Notes under the pieces: generated by a model
What the model was told of the DNA's origin: nothing
Seen by the model: only the letters and a program-made list of their open reading frames with translations
Database searches by the model: none
NCBI RefSeq assembly: GCF_026409565.1
Contig: NZ_CP112881.1
Span: 2,031,501-2,095,500 of the forward strand
Direction: 5' to 3'
Length of the DNA stretch: 64,000 bases
Source of the DNA: Sneathiella aquimaris
Lineage (GTDB): Bacteria > Pseudomonadota > Alphaproteobacteria > Sneathiellales > Sneathiellaceae
In this document: piece after piece, positions 25,595-35,199 of the stretch
Position numbering within the stretch: position 1 is the first letter of the stretch
Layout: every line of letters starts with the position of its first letter
Program-made: the position numbers and the translations under genes

Positions 25595-26329
25595 ATGGAA
25601 TTCTTAAGCATTTTTACCAGTCCAGAAGCCATCATTGCTTTGTTGACCTTGATCGTAATGGAGGTTGTTCTTGGGATTGATAATCTTATTTTTGTCTCGA
25701 TCCTGAGTAATAAATTACCAGAACATCAACAGAAAACGGCACGGATGATCGGGATCAGTTTAGCGATGATTATGCGTCTGGGACTGTTGTCCGTGGTTGC
25801 AATCATCGTTAGTTTGACCCAGCCCGTTTTTACGATATTGGACCTTTCTTTTTCCTGGCGGGATCTGATAATGCTGGCCGGCGGCCTTTTCCTTGTCTGG
25901 AAAGCGACTACTGAAATCCATCATCATGTTGAAGGGAAGGACAATGACACGGAGGCGGGAGGGATTGTAAAAATCAGTTTCACGGCCGCTGTTACTCAAA
26001 TTATCCTGCTGGATGTCGTTTTCTCGATCGACAGCATCATCACGGCGGTTGGAATGACAGACCAGATTGCAATTATGGTTATCGCGGTTGTTGTTGCGGT
26101 TTCCGTTATGTTGTTTGCGGCAAATCCGTTATCCGAGTTTATTTCGCGCAACCCAACAGTTGTTATGCTGGCTCTTGGTTTCTTGTTGATGATCGGGATG
26201 ACATTGATTGCCGAAGGCTTTGGCGCTCACGTACCGAAAGGTTATTTGTATGCGGCGATGGCATTTTCCGCGCTGGTTGAACTGCTGAATACATTAACAA
26301 GAAAGAACCGGAAAAAGAAAAGCGCCTAA
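25595..26329 (+). CDS. TerC family integral membrane protein
   Basis: Polytopic inner-membrane protein, 244 aa, seven or so helices. It has the paired acidic motifs of the family, [14 protein letters not shown] near the N-terminus and [17 protein letters not shown] in the middle, thought to bind or move metal ions. Relatives include the YgdQ/YoaE proteins and, more distantly, TerC of tellurite resistance and the Mn exporters Alx/MeeY. There are no CBS domains. A His- and Asp-rich loop ([12 protein letters not shown]) separates the halves. It stands alone; the preceding 236 nt hold no recognisable gene. Metal and direction are uncertain. Confidence 0.88.
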   Translation: MEFLSIFTSPEAIIALLTLIVMEVVLGIDNLIFVSILSNKLPEHQQKTARMIGISLAMIMRLGLLSVVAIIVSLTQPVFTILDLSFSWRDLIMLAGGLFLVWKATTEIHHHVEGKDNDTEAGGIVKISFTAAVTQIILLDVVFSIDSIITAVGMTDQIAIMVIAVVVAVSVMLFAANPLSEFISRNPTVVMLALGFLLMIGMTLIAEGFGAHVPKGYLYAAMAFSALVELLNTLTRKNRKKKSA

Positions 26330-26343
26330 GAAGGCGCTTTGTC
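26319..26343. terminator. bidirectional terminator between terC-type gene and purN
   Basis: Perfect stem AAAGCGCC / GGCGCTTT with a six-base loop that contains the stop codon of the plus-strand gene. The plus side continues GTCTATA. The minus side reads GGCGCTTTTCTTTTTC, a better U-rich tail, so it also serves the purM-purN transcript that ends 25 nt away. Confidence 0.75.
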
Positions 26344-26367
26344 TATATTGGATTTTGATGGATGTGT

Positions 26368-27009
26368 TCAAGCTTCGGGGTTTAACAGAGAAGCCTCTGA
26401 CTCAACACATCCCTCAATGCGCGCGATGGACCCATGGATTTTCACTTTTCTCTGGGCCATCAGCTTTAGCGCCAATGGATAAATTTTATGTTCCTGTTCA
26501 AGGATCCGCGCAGCCAGGCTTTCCGGTGTATCTTTTTGTAAAATCGGAACAGCAGCCTGCGCAATAATCGGTCCATCGTCCATTTCGGGCCGAACAACAT
26601 GAACCGTACATCCGGTAAAGCGCGCCCCTGATTCAATAGCGCGTTCATGAACATGCAGGCCTTTGAACGCGGGCAGAAGCGATGGGTGAATATTGATGAT
26701 AGAGTCGCGCCAACGGTTGACGAAGTCGGCCGTCAAAAGACGCATGAAGCCTGCAAGGCAAATAAGGTCAATTTGCATGCCTTCCAGATATTCGTTAATC
26801 GCAGCATCAAAATCATCGCGATTGTCGTAGTCACGATGATTAATCACTTTGGTAGGAATATTATGCGCTTTGGCAAATTCCAGCCCGCCAGCATCTGGAT
26901 TATTTGACAGGATCGTTACGATCTCTGCCGGGAACCCTTCTTCCTGACTGGCTTTAACCAGGGCCTGCATATTTGAACCCCGGGAAGAAATGAAAATTGC
27001 TACTTTCAC
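26368..27009 (-). CDS. purN: phosphoribosylglycinamide formyltransferase
   Basis: Third step of de novo purine synthesis: transfers formyl from 10-formyl-THF to GAR. 213 aa, usual size. Motifs: [13 protein letters not shown] (phosphate loop), catalytic Asn/His region [22 protein letters not shown], and the Asp in [15 protein letters not shown]. The start overlaps the purM stop by four bases (ATGA), the classic purMN arrangement with coupled translation. Confidence 0.96.
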   Translation of the reverse strand: MKVAIFISSRGSNMQALVKASQEEGFPAEIVTILSNNPDAGGLEFAKAHNIPTKVINHRDYDNRDDFDAAINEYLEGMQIDLICLAGFMRLLTADFVNRWRDSIINIHPSLLPAFKGLHVHERAIESGARFTGCTVHVVRPEMDDGPIIAQAAVPILQKDTPESLAARILEQEHKIYPLALKLMAQRKVKIHGSIARIEGCVESEASLLNPEA

Positions 27010-28088
27010 TTTAAAAACGCCTCTTCCAAATCAGGAATTGAAACCTGCTCAGCATCGGTCTCTCGGGCAATGAGGCGACCCACTGTCTGAGCGTTCTCTC
27101 CGTGATCGGATAACAATTGCAAGGCAGCCTCTTCATTTTCAGGGGCCACGGCAACAATCATGCCCAGTCCACAGTTAAAGGTTGTCGCCAATTCCCGCGG
27201 CGCAATATTGCCAAGCTCGGCCAGCCATTTAAACAAGGGCGGCAATGTCCAAGCATTCGCGTCAATTTCCGCAGTCAGGGTGTCCGGCAAAATACGCGGA
27301 ATATTTTCATAAAGCCCGCCGCCAGTAATATGAGAAAGGGCCTTGATATGACCCGCACGAATGCTGGCAAGGCAGCTTTTTACATAAATTCGGGTCGGGG
27401 CAATCAAGGCGTCGCCCAAAATAACATTTTCATCGAACGGGGCCGGTGCTTCCAGATCCAGCTTAAAGTCGCTGAGCAGCCGACGGACCAGGGAATAACC
27501 GTTTGAATGAACACCGCTGGATGAAAGACCAATTAAAATGTCTCCTTCATTCAAGGTGTCTGCTTTGAGAAGCTGGTCTCTTTCAACCGCGCCGACTGTA
27601 AAGCCGGCCATGTCATAATCGCCCTTCGCATACATGCCCGGCATCTCCGCGGTTTCACCACCGATCAGCGCGCAGCCAGCCTGCTTGCAGCCTTCGGCGA
27701 TACCGGCAACGATATCCCGGGTTGCTTCGACATCCAATCCACCGGTTGCAAAATAATCGAGGAAGAAAAGAGGTTCTGCCCCCTGAACGACAAGGTCATT
27801 CACGCACATGGCAACCAGATCGATCCCAACCGTGTCATGCTTGTTCATATCGATGGCGACTTTTAGTTTTGTACCAACACCGTCCGTTGCTGAAACAAGC
27901 AGTGGATCTTTGAAGCCTGCCGCTTTAGGATCAAAAATCGCCCCAAAACCACCCAGATCAGCATTAGCGCCCGGCCTGCGGGTCATTGCTGCAAGTGGTT
28001 TGATGGCATCAACAAGAGAATTGCCTGCGTCAATATCGACACCTGCATCTTTGTAATTGTAACTTTTTTTGGAGCTATCGGTCTTCAT
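27006..28088 (-). CDS. purM: phosphoribosylformylglycinamidine cyclo-ligase
   Basis: Fifth step of purine synthesis: ATP-dependent ring closure of FGAM to AIR. From the ATG chosen it is 360 aa beginning [23 protein letters not shown], in line with the family. The frame is open 28 codons further, but that extension would overlap the start of the divergent DUF2066 gene and has no family counterpart. Motifs: [36 protein letters not shown] and [16 protein letters not shown]. purN follows with a four-base overlap. Confidence 0.96.
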   Translation of the reverse strand: MKTDSSKKSYNYKDAGVDIDAGNSLVDAIKPLAAMTRRPGANADLGGFGAIFDPKAAGFKDPLLVSATDGVGTKLKVAIDMNKHDTVGIDLVAMCVNDLVVQGAEPLFFLDYFATGGLDVEATRDIVAGIAEGCKQAGCALIGGETAEMPGMYAKGDYDMAGFTVGAVERDQLLKADTLNEGDILIGLSSSGVHSNGYSLVRRLLSDFKLDLEAPAPFDENVILGDALIAPTRIYVKSCLASIRAGHIKALSHITGGGLYENIPRILPDTLTAEIDANAWTLPPLFKWLAELGNIAPRELATTFNCGLGMIVAVAPENEEAALQLLSDHGENAQTVGRLIARETDAEQVSIPDLEEAFLK

Positions 28089-28154
28089 AAGATATGCTGT
28101 ATCCGGTATCCTGATTCTAGATGCGTCAACATACGTTTTTTCCAGTGGTTTGCA

Positions 28155-29306
28155 ATGACGGAAACGAAACACATTCGAAGTTATTTTGCCTTGCTATCGT
28201 TCATAATAGCGAGTTTTCTCCTTTTCGGCATTAACAATGCGCGGGCAACGGATAGTAAACTCTATTCAGTGAAAGGTATTTCGGTGGACGCCACAGCGGC
28301 TTCTGCAAGTGAAGCGCGGACGCTTGCGGTCGCCGCAGGACAGCGGCGGGCGTATAAAGCATTGTTAAGAAACCTTATTCCAAGGTCTTATCATGATTCC
28401 CTGCCAGAAGTTTCAGATGCCGACTTAACCGCGATGATAACTGGTTTTCAGGTATCCAATGAAAAAACGTCGGCGACGCGTTATCTGGCGGATTTGATCT
28501 TTGATTTCAAACCGGAGAGCGTCCGGCCGATTCTACAGGCCAACAATCTTCCCTATGCTGAGACCCGAAGCAAACCGGTTCTGATCCTGCCCGTGTATGA
28601 CGCATTGGGCGCCAAGACCCTTTGGGGGGAACCTAACCCGTGGCGTGATACCTGGATTGACGTTTTTGAAAATGGAAACGGCCCCATAGGGAACTCCAAA
28701 CGCTTGGACGACTGGGCGCAAACGCGGGTCGTGCCTATCATGGTTCCCAGCGGTTCGCTTGACGATATTCGAACAGTGTCTGTTGAAGATGCGGTCGGTT
28801 TAAACGGTCCAGCGCTTACCGAGATTGCGGATAGTTACGGGGCCGGCGTTGTTATGGTCGTGTATGCCAGCCTGCAAAATCAGGGGGGGATACGTCGTCT
28901 GGATGTATCTATCCAGCGGAATGATGCTTTTAGTACCGCTGTGGTCGAAAGTTACACCGGCGGACAAACAAACAGCGATATTTTCCGAACGGCCATCTTT
29001 GATATTGTCGATAACCTTCAGGAAGGTTGGAAAGATCAATATATTCTGGATCGCAGTATCGAGAACAAGCTGGCCGTTTCTACAACAATTTCCAGTCTCT
29101 CAGAATGGATGGCCATTCAGGAAAAAACAAAATCAGTTCCCGCTGTTCAGCAAATCAAAATCCGGGAATTGTCCGTAGAGAAGGCATTTTGGGAGATTTC
29201 ATTTGTCGGTGAAATTGACCAGCTCTCCAGCGCGTTGGCGCAACGGGATTTGTTCTTGAATTCAGTCGATGGCTTTTGGCTTTTAGAAGCAGCTACACAC
29301 GAATAG
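28155..29306 (+). CDS. DUF2066 domain-containing exported protein
   Basis: Exported protein of unknown role, 383 aa, with a signal peptide (about 1-32; hydrophobic [16 protein letters not shown], cleavage after NARA). The mature part starts with the DUF2066 pattern: [37 protein letters not shown], in which a short domain around repeated Ala/Arg-rich helices is followed by a beta-rich region. The family is widespread in Proteobacteria near purM, a phosphatidyltransferase, an AI-2E protein and hdaA, exactly as here, but no biochemical function is known to me. It is divergent from purM over a 66-nt gap. Confidence 0.82.
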   Translation: MTETKHIRSYFALLSFIIASFLLFGINNARATDSKLYSVKGISVDATAASASEARTLAVAAGQRRAYKALLRNLIPRSYHDSLPEVSDADLTAMITGFQVSNEKTSATRYLADLIFDFKPESVRPILQANNLPYAETRSKPVLILPVYDALGAKTLWGEPNPWRDTWIDVFENGNGPIGNSKRLDDWAQTRVVPIMVPSGSLDDIRTVSVEDAVGLNGPALTEIADSYGAGVVMVVYASLQNQGGIRRLDVSIQRNDAFSTAVVESYTGGQTNSDIFRTAIFDIVDNLQEGWKDQYILDRSIENKLAVSTTISSLSEWMAIQEKTKSVPAVQQIKIRELSVEKAFWEISFVGEIDQLSSALAQRDLFLNSVDGFWLLEAATHE

Positions 29307-29355
29307 TAAGATTGTAAATAGTGTCTCTTCTTTAGAATACAGTTCGGAAAATAGC

Positions 29356-29901
29356 TTGAATATACCCAATAGCATAACTTTGGCGCGTATCCTGACGGTA
29401 CCGTTGATTGTATGGCTGATCCTTAGCGAAGAAATGCTGATTGCCTTTATTGTCTTTGTTTTGGGCGGGCTTTCTGATGCTCTGGATGGTCTGATTGCCA
29501 AACAGTTTAATCTGGTAACCCATCTGGGCAAATATCTGGACCCGTTGGCTGACAAAATCTTGCTGGTTTCCGTTTATGTCACGCTGGGGATCAAGGAATA
29601 TATCCCAAGTTGGCTTGTGATCCTTGTTGTCAGTCGTGATTTACTTATCGTGGGAGGGGTCCTTTTTTCTCATGCAATGGAACGCAACCTGCGGATCCAT
29701 CCTGTTTTGATCAGCAAGATAAATACATTCTTTCAAATTGCATTAGCCGCGGTCGTGTTGGGAACAGCAGGCTTTAATGTTGAATTAGGTGTTTGGCAGG
29801 TGAGTATTGTCTATACTGTTGCAATCACGACGGTTTTGTCTGGATACTACTATCTGTCAAGTTGGATGAAACAATCCGAACAAACTGGAATGAGGGGCTG
29901 A
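29356..29901 (+). CDS. CDP-alcohol phosphatidyltransferase family protein
   Basis: Membrane enzyme of 181 aa, TTG start, with about five helices and the CDP-alcohol phosphatidyltransferase signature. The pattern DG-x2-A-[RK]-x8-G-x3-D-x3-D is satisfied by DALDGLIAKQF followed by HLGKYLDPLADK, with Lys in place of the commoner Arg. The first helix starts NIPNSITLARILTVPLIV, as in PgsA-like phosphatidylglycerophosphate synthases. The acceptor (glycerol 3-phosphate or other) cannot be fixed, and a second pgsA elsewhere is possible. The AI-2E gene follows 6 nt later, so the pair is co-transcribed. Confidence 0.85.
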   Translation: MNIPNSITLARILTVPLIVWLILSEEMLIAFIVFVLGGLSDALDGLIAKQFNLVTHLGKYLDPLADKILLVSVYVTLGIKEYIPSWLVILVVSRDLLIVGGVLFSHAMERNLRIHPVLISKINTFFQIALAAVVLGTAGFNVELGVWQVSIVYTVAITTVLSGYYYLSSWMKQSEQTGMRG

Positions 29902-29907
29902 ACGGAT

Positions 29908-30990
29908 ATGACAATTCAACAACATATGAGGTTTTGGACAGTTCTGATCGCACTGTTTGTCCTTTTTCTCATTCTATTAAGTGACATCCTGCTGCCTTTT
30001 GTTCTTGGCATGGCCGTTGCGTATTTCCTCGATCCTGTTGCGGATAAGCTGGAAGCGAAAGGATTGGGACGGACAACCGCGACATCGATTATTGTGGGCA
30101 TTTTCTTACTGTTAAGTTGCCTCTTTATCATTCTGTTAGTGCCGGCGCTCATTGATCAGCTAATCGGCTTATTGAAAAGATTACCCGGTTATATCACAGC
30201 GCTATACGATTTCTTTAAACCCATCATTGCACGGTTTGTGGATATTGAAATGCTTCAGGCCAGCGAAGAATTCCGCGCGGCCATAAGCAGTTATGCCTCT
30301 AATGCTGTCAAAAATCTGGGATCGTTATCTTCTAATCTTCTCAGCCAGGGGCTTGCACTGGTAAATCTGTTATCGCTGCTTGTTATTACCCCGGTTGTTG
30401 CTTTTTACCTGTTGCGTGACTGGGACCGGATTACCGCGAAAGTGGATAGTTGGATTCCCCGAAGCAAACTGACTGAAATCCGGCAAATCGCAACAGATAT
30501 CGATTTCGTTCTTGCCGGATTTGTCCGCGGGCAGTCGACAGTATGCCTTATCCTTTCAATCTATTATGGAACGGCCCTGTTGGCTGTCGGCTTGGAATTT
30601 GGTCTTGTGATCGGCATTGTAACTGGCTTGATCTCATTCATACCGTTTGTTGGGGCCATCGTCGGTTTTATCGCCTCGGTGGGTGTGGCCATTTTTCAAT
30701 TCTGGCCTGACTTTTTTCAAATTGGCATTGTCGGGGCCATCTTTATTGTCGGTCAGGTTCTCGAAGGATATGTCCTAACACCCAAGCTGGTCGGCGAAAA
30801 AGTGGGGCTTCACCCGGTTTGGGTCATGTTTGGCTTGTTGGCAGGCGGTAGCCTGTTCGGTTTTGTCGGTGTGTTAATTGCGGTGCCCTTGGCTGCTGTC
30901 GTCGGTGTCGTAAGCCGTTTCGCGCTTTCCCAATATATGAGCAGTCCGCTTTATGGGCGAAATCAGGAGCAGTTGGAGGGGGACGAGTGA
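29908..30990 (+). CDS. AI-2E family transporter
   Basis: Inner-membrane protein of the AI-2E transporter/PerM superfamily, 360 aa, about eight helices. Segments include LPFVLGMAVAYFLDPVADKLE in helix 2-3, LLSLLVITPVVAFYLLRDWDRI in the middle, and the C-terminal GLLAGGSLFGFVGVLIAVPLAAV, the most conserved part. Members have been linked to autoinducer export, Na+/H+ exchange and other fluxes, so substrate is left open. Its TGA overlaps the GTG of hdaA. The neighbours purM, DUF2066 and hdaA match a common alphaproteobacterial order. Confidence 0.88.
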   Translation: MTIQQHMRFWTVLIALFVLFLILLSDILLPFVLGMAVAYFLDPVADKLEAKGLGRTTATSIIVGIFLLLSCLFIILLVPALIDQLIGLLKRLPGYITALYDFFKPIIARFVDIEMLQASEEFRAAISSYASNAVKNLGSLSSNLLSQGLALVNLLSLLVITPVVAFYLLRDWDRITAKVDSWIPRSKLTEIRQIATDIDFVLAGFVRGQSTVCLILSIYYGTALLAVGLEFGLVIGIVTGLISFIPFVGAIVGFIASVGVAIFQFWPDFFQIGIVGAIFIVGQVLEGYVLTPKLVGEKVGLHPVWVMFGLLAGGSLFGFVGVLIAVPLAAVVGVVSRFALSQYMSSPLYGRNQEQLEGDE

Positions 30991-31664
30991 AGTCAGAACA
31001 ACTGCCCCTTGACCTTGCGTGGAGAGCCGCACACGGACGGGATGATTTTCTGGTTGCGGGCCCTAATAAAGAGGCGGTTGCCTGGATCGACCGCTGGCCA
31101 GACTGGCCAAGCCGGTTTCTGTTGCTGACTGGCCCTGATGGGTGCGGAAAAACCCATTTGTCTCATGTCTGGATGGAACGGAATAAAGCGGCCCTGATAA
31201 CATCGGAAGAGTTGGGTATGCTACCAATGGACACGCTGTCTAATTTTGCCCGTGCCCCCCTGGTCATTGAAAATATTGGCCCTGATGTGCCCGAAGAAAA
31301 TCTGTTTCACCTGTATAATCTGGTAAAAGAGAAAGGGGGGTCTGTTCTTATGACGTCCCGTTACAATTATTCAGAATGGCCCCTCACGCTCCCCGATCTC
31401 ATTTCGCGCCTTGGTACCGTTCAGGTCGCTAGAATTGAAGAGCCGGATGATGAGTTATTTGCTTCCGTTCTGGTAAAGCTATTTGCCGATAGGCAGTTAC
31501 AGGTCACCCCTGAAATCTTGCAATATCTAATGGTTCGCCTTGAAAGATCGTTTGGGCAGGCACGGCATGTGGTGTCCGCTCTCGACGATCTATCATTGGC
31601 CCATAAACGGCGCATAACCATCCCACTCGTAAGGGATCTATTGGAAAAAGAAGGACAATTATAA
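30987..31664 (+). CDS. hdaA: DnaA-related regulatory inactivator HdaA
   Basis: Short AAA+ protein, 225 aa, equal to the DnaA ATPase core without the DNA-binding domain. With the beta clamp, such Hda proteins promote DnaA ATP hydrolysis and stop over-initiation. Visible: an N-terminal clamp-binding-like QLPLDLAW (residues 5-12), Walker A GPDGCGKTH (49-57), a Walker B-like PLVIENIGPD, and sensor/arginine-finger helices with RLGTVQVARIEEPDD. The GTG start overlaps the upstream stop by four bases and its TAA overlaps the SDR start by one. The alphaproteobacterial HdaA name is used by context. Confidence 0.85.
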   Translation: MKSEQLPLDLAWRAAHGRDDFLVAGPNKEAVAWIDRWPDWPSRFLLLTGPDGCGKTHLSHVWMERNKAALITSEELGMLPMDTLSNFARAPLVIENIGPDVPEENLFHLYNLVKEKGGSVLMTSRYNYSEWPLTLPDLISRLGTVQVARIEEPDDELFASVLVKLFADRQLQVTPEILQYLMVRLERSFGQARHVVSALDDLSLAHKRRITIPLVRDLLEKEGQL

Positions 31665-32443
31665 TGGATTTCGGAATTAAGGGTCGCAGGGCAATTGTAT
31701 GCGCTTCCAGTAAAGGGCTTGGACGGGCCTGTGCGGAAGCCTTGGCAGAAGAGGGGGTAAATCTGGTTTTGACAGCCCGAACAGAAGGCCCCTTGCTAAA
31801 AACCGCAGAGGAAATTCGTACAAAATATGACGTGAATGTTGTCGCCATTGCAGGGGACATTACCACGGAAGAAGGACGGGCTGCTGTTCTGAAGGAATGT
31901 CCTGATCCTGACATCTTGATCAATAACGCGGGTGGCCCACCTCCAGGTGACTTCAGGGACTGGTCTACTGAAGACTGGATGAAAGCGTTGAATGCCAACA
32001 TGTTGACGGCTATCGAATTGATCCGTCAGACAGTGGATGGGATGCAGGAACGTAAATTTGGTCGCATCATCAATATAACATCGGCGGCCGTAAAAGCGCC
32101 GATCGATATTCTAGGGCTCTCCAATGGCGCACGCGCCGGTTTAACGGGTTTTGTCGCCGGGATTTCGCGCAAAACAGTCGCCCATAACGTGACAATCAAT
32201 GGCTTGTTGCCCGGTCCATTTGATACGGATCGGCTGAAATCAACATTGGAACCCGCGGCAAAAGCCACGGGAAAATCCATCAAGGAAGTGGCCGCGGAAC
32301 GCGCCGCACTGAACCCGGCCGGGCGTTTTGGTCAGCCCGAGGAATTTGGGGCCACCTGCGCGTTTTTATGCAGTGACAAAGCTGGTTTCATTACAGGCCA
32401 GAATATTCTCTTGGACGGGGGTGCCTTCCCGGGTACTCTTTAA
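31664..32443 (+). CDS. SDR family protein lacking the YxxxK motif
   Basis: Short-chain dehydrogenase/reductase fold, 259 aa. The NAD(P)-binding turn is CASSKGLGRACAEALA (a variant of TGxxxGxG), followed by GDITTEE and LINNAGGPPPG. Ser140 of the catalytic triad is present in NITSAA. The position 13 residues later, normally Tyr, is Ser153 and the usual Lys is Arg157 (GLSNGARAGL). A recognised sub-branch of SDRs annotated as 3-oxoacyl-ACP reductase-like has such substitutions; activity is unknown. C-terminal GRFGQPEEFGATCAFLCSD and GQNILLDGG are standard. It is coupled to hdaA by a one-base overlap. Confidence 0.85.
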   Translation: MDFGIKGRRAIVCASSKGLGRACAEALAEEGVNLVLTARTEGPLLKTAEEIRTKYDVNVVAIAGDITTEEGRAAVLKECPDPDILINNAGGPPPGDFRDWSTEDWMKALNANMLTAIELIRQTVDGMQERKFGRIINITSAAVKAPIDILGLSNGARAGLTGFVAGISRKTVAHNVTINGLLPGPFDTDRLKSTLEPAAKATGKSIKEVAAERAALNPAGRFGQPEEFGATCAFLCSDKAGFITGQNILLDGGAFPGTL

Positions 32444-32467
32444 CCAACAAACAAGACGGGGGCTCGC

Positions 32468-32902
32468 ATGAAGAAATTAGTACGTGGATTAACTTTTATG
32501 GCCGCTATAGGGATGAGCGGCACAGCATCTGCAAATTCAGGTGTCATCGGCATATGGGAAACGGTCGAGGGTAAAAGTCATGTGCAGATTTCTTCCTGTG
32601 GAGAGAATAAATATTGCGGTGAACTGATTTGGCTCAAGGAACCGAACACTGAAAAAGGCGAGCCAAAAACCGACATTAATAATCAAGACGAAAAACTTAG
32701 AAATAGACCGATTATTGGTATTCAGCTGCTGAATGGGTTGGAAAAAACTGGGCCCAACGAATGGGATGATGGGACAATTTATAACCCGGAAGATGGCAAT
32801 ACCTATAGTTCTGAAATGCGCCTTATCGATACCGATCAGCTACAGGTTGAAGGATGTGTATTGTTTATTTGCAAAGAACAAATCTGGACACGAAAGAAAT
32901 AG
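32468..32902 (+). CDS. DUF2147 domain-containing exported protein
   Basis: Small exported protein, 144 aa, with a signal peptide (KKLVRGLTFMAAIGMSGTASA, cleavage near residue 22). The mature part is the DUF2147 domain: GIWETVEGKSHVQISSCGENKYCGELIWLKEPN, then IIGIQLLNGL and DGTIYNPEDGNTYSSEM, ending in a Cys-containing WTR strand. Relatives are described as periplasmic or lipocalin-like, with no firm function. Four Cys may form disulfides. A GGGGG stretch upstream acts as ribosome site. It follows the SDR gene by 24 nt and precedes ppk by 91 nt. Confidence 0.85.
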   Translation: MKKLVRGLTFMAAIGMSGTASANSGVIGIWETVEGKSHVQISSCGENKYCGELIWLKEPNTEKGEPKTDINNQDEKLRNRPIIGIQLLNGLEKTGPNEWDDGTIYNPEDGNTYSSEMRLIDTDQLQVEGCVLFICKEQIWTRKK

Positions 32903-32993
32903 GAAATACTTGATAAAGCTGCATTTTGTCACAAAATGGTGATATACAGGTGGTATGGGAATGGAACTTATCCCAATCCATTAAGGTGGTGCT

Positions 32994-35147
32994 GTGAATT
33001 CTCCTATTATTGTCTCTGATCAAGAAGAGTTGTCTGATGTAAATCCAGAAAGCCATAGTCGGTTTATAAACCGCGAACTTTCCTGGCTTTCTTTTAACTG
33101 GCGGGTCTTGGAAGAGGCCGAAAATAAGAACCACCCCTTGTTGGAGCGGTTAAGATTTTTGTCCATTTCGGCGACCAATCTTGATGAATTCTACATGGTT
33201 CGGGTTGCGGGGCTTCTCGGCCAGATCAACGCCCGTGTTACAACCTTAAGTTCAGATGGTTTAACGCCGGCACAGACACTGGAACAAGTGGATAAAAAGG
33301 CCGCGCGCCTTATCGATCAGCAGCAGATTATCTGGAAAGACCTTTTGCAGGATATGCAGCGTGAGGGTATTTCTGTCGTCAGTCCAGACGGCCTTTCTGG
33401 CGATGACAAGGCGTGGCTCGCGAATTATTTTGAAGAACAGATCTTTCCGATCCTGACGCCGATGGCAATTGATCCGTCTCATCCATTTCCGTTTATTCAA
33501 AATCTTGGCTTTGGCATGATTTTGCAATTATCGGGTCGAAAAGCAGAAAAACGCCTGAAGGCCCTAATTCTGTTTCCGCAAACCCTGCATCGTTTCATCA
33601 GGCTGCCTGGTAGTGAAATTCGGTATATCACGCTGGAACATACGGTAACCCTGTTTCTGGATCGGCTTTTCCCCGGTTATTCGGTGGATGGGCAAGGTCT
33701 TTTCCGGCTTGTTCGTGATAGTGATATTGAGGTTGAAGAAGAAGCCGAAGATCTTGTGCGACTGTATGAAAGCGCGTTGAAACGCCGACGCCGGGGCAGC
33801 GTTATTCGGTTAAAAGTTGATGCGGGCATGCCTAAGCCCCTCGCGGATTTTTTGGCCGAAGAGCTTAATATTGATGTTCGCGCTATCATGGTGATTGATG
33901 GTATTCTCGGCATTTCAACCATCAATCAGATGATCGGTGAAGAACGACCTGATCTTGTGTTTGAACCGGCGGAGGCGCGTTATCCTGAAAGGGTCAGGGA
34001 TGCCGGTGGTAATGTCTTTAATGCCATCAGTGCCAAAGATTTCATTGTTCATCACCCGTATGAAAGCTTTGACGTTGTCGTCCAGTTTCTCAGGCAGGCC
34101 GCTGCCGATCCCGACGTAGTTGCGATCAAGCATACTTTGTATCGAACATCATCAGACTCCCCGATTATAAAAGCATTGATAGAAGCGGCCGAAGCAGGAA
34201 AGTCGGTCACTGCCCTTATCGAACTCAAAGCAAGGTTCGATGAAGAAGCCAATATCCGCTGGGCGCGGGATCTGGAACGGGCAGGGGCTCAGGTCATTTA
34301 CGGGTTCTTTGATCTGAAAACCCATGCGAAAGTCTCTCTGGTGGTTCGCAGGGAAGGCGGACAGCTGAAAAATTACATGCATTTTGGAACTGGTAACTAC
34401 CACCCGGTGAATGCCCGTATCTATTCAGATTTGTCACTCTTTACGGATGATGCTGACTTGGCAAAGGATGTGGCCCTGATGTTCAATTACATCACCGGGT
34501 ACGCAACGCCCAAAGGATTATCGAAACTGTATTTGTCGCCCTATAGCCTGCGGAATTCACTGATCGAAATGATTGATCAGGAAATCGCCTTTGCAAAAGA
34601 AGGTAAGCCCGCCTCTGTATGGGCAAAAATGAATTCACTGGTCGATGCCAAAATCATCGATAAACTATATGAAGCCAGCAATGCCGGTGTCGATATCCGT
34701 TTGATTGTCCGCGGAATTTGCTGTTTGCGTCCGGGGGTCCCCGGACTTTCCGAGAATATCTATGTGAAAAGCATTGTTGGTCGTTTTCTGGAGCATTCGC
34801 GGGTCGTTTGTTTTGGAAATGGGGCCGAAATGCCGTCTGAAGAAGCCCATGTTTTTATTACTTCGGCTGATTGGATGCCTCGAAATTTCGACCGTCGGAT
34901 TGAAACATTGGTACCGATTACAAACGAGACTGTGAAAAGACAGGTGCTCGATCAAATTATGGTCGCCTGCCTGAAAGATACTGAGCAAACCTGGGTTCTC
35001 GGTCCGGACGGAGAATACCAACGTTTACAGGATGTTAAGAATGAATTTTCTGCGCATAAATATTTTTTAACAAATCCGTCTTTATCTGGGCGCGGAAAAG
35101 CTTTAAAGGTGAATAATCCGGTTCCGATTTTGATTCCACCAAGTTAA
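32994..35147 (+). CDS. ppk: polyphosphate kinase 1
   Basis: Reversibly makes long-chain inorganic polyphosphate from ATP. 717 aa, GTG start preceded by AAGGTGG. The N-terminal domain begins [19 protein letters not shown]. The two phospholipase-D-like C-terminal domains carry [14 protein letters not shown], whose His is the phosphorylated residue of the family, then [21 protein letters not shown] and [14 protein letters not shown]. ppx follows 52 nt later, so synthesis and breakdown of polyphosphate are encoded together. No convincing Pho box is seen upstream, although a TCAC/GTGA inverted pair lies near 32928-32943. Confidence 0.96.
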   Translation: MNSPIIVSDQEELSDVNPESHSRFINRELSWLSFNWRVLEEAENKNHPLLERLRFLSISATNLDEFYMVRVAGLLGQINARVTTLSSDGLTPAQTLEQVDKKAARLIDQQQIIWKDLLQDMQREGISVVSPDGLSGDDKAWLANYFEEQIFPILTPMAIDPSHPFPFIQNLGFGMILQLSGRKAEKRLKALILFPQTLHRFIRLPGSEIRYITLEHTVTLFLDRLFPGYSVDGQGLFRLVRDSDIEVEEEAEDLVRLYESALKRRRRGSVIRLKVDAGMPKPLADFLAEELNIDVRAIMVIDGILGISTINQMIGEERPDLVFEPAEARYPERVRDAGGNVFNAISAKDFIVHHPYESFDVVVQFLRQAAADPDVVAIKHTLYRTSSDSPIIKALIEAAEAGKSVTALIELKARFDEEANIRWARDLERAGAQVIYGFFDLKTHAKVSLVVRREGGQLKNYMHFGTGNYHPVNARIYSDLSLFTDDADLAKDVALMFNYITGYATPKGLSKLYLSPYSLRNSLIEMIDQEIAFAKEGKPASVWAKMNSLVDAKIIDKLYEASNAGVDIRLIVRGICCLRPGVPGLSENIYVKSIVGRFLEHSRVVCFGNGAEMPSEEAHVFITSADWMPRNFDRRIETLVPITNETVKRQVLDQIMVACLKDTEQTWVLGPDGEYQRLQDVKNEFSAHKYFLTNPSLSGRGKALKVNNPVPILIPPS

Positions 35148-35199
35148 TGGATGTTGCACTTGGGACAGGGTACTGGGTGCCATAGCAAAGAGTAAATTT

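Noticed and set aside
28089-28172. N-terminal extension of purM
   Set aside because: It would overlap the divergent DUF2066 start; no match to the PurM N-terminus.
32928-32943. Pho box before ppk
   Set aside because: The TCAC/GTGA inverted pair does not give the direct-repeat pattern of Pho boxes.
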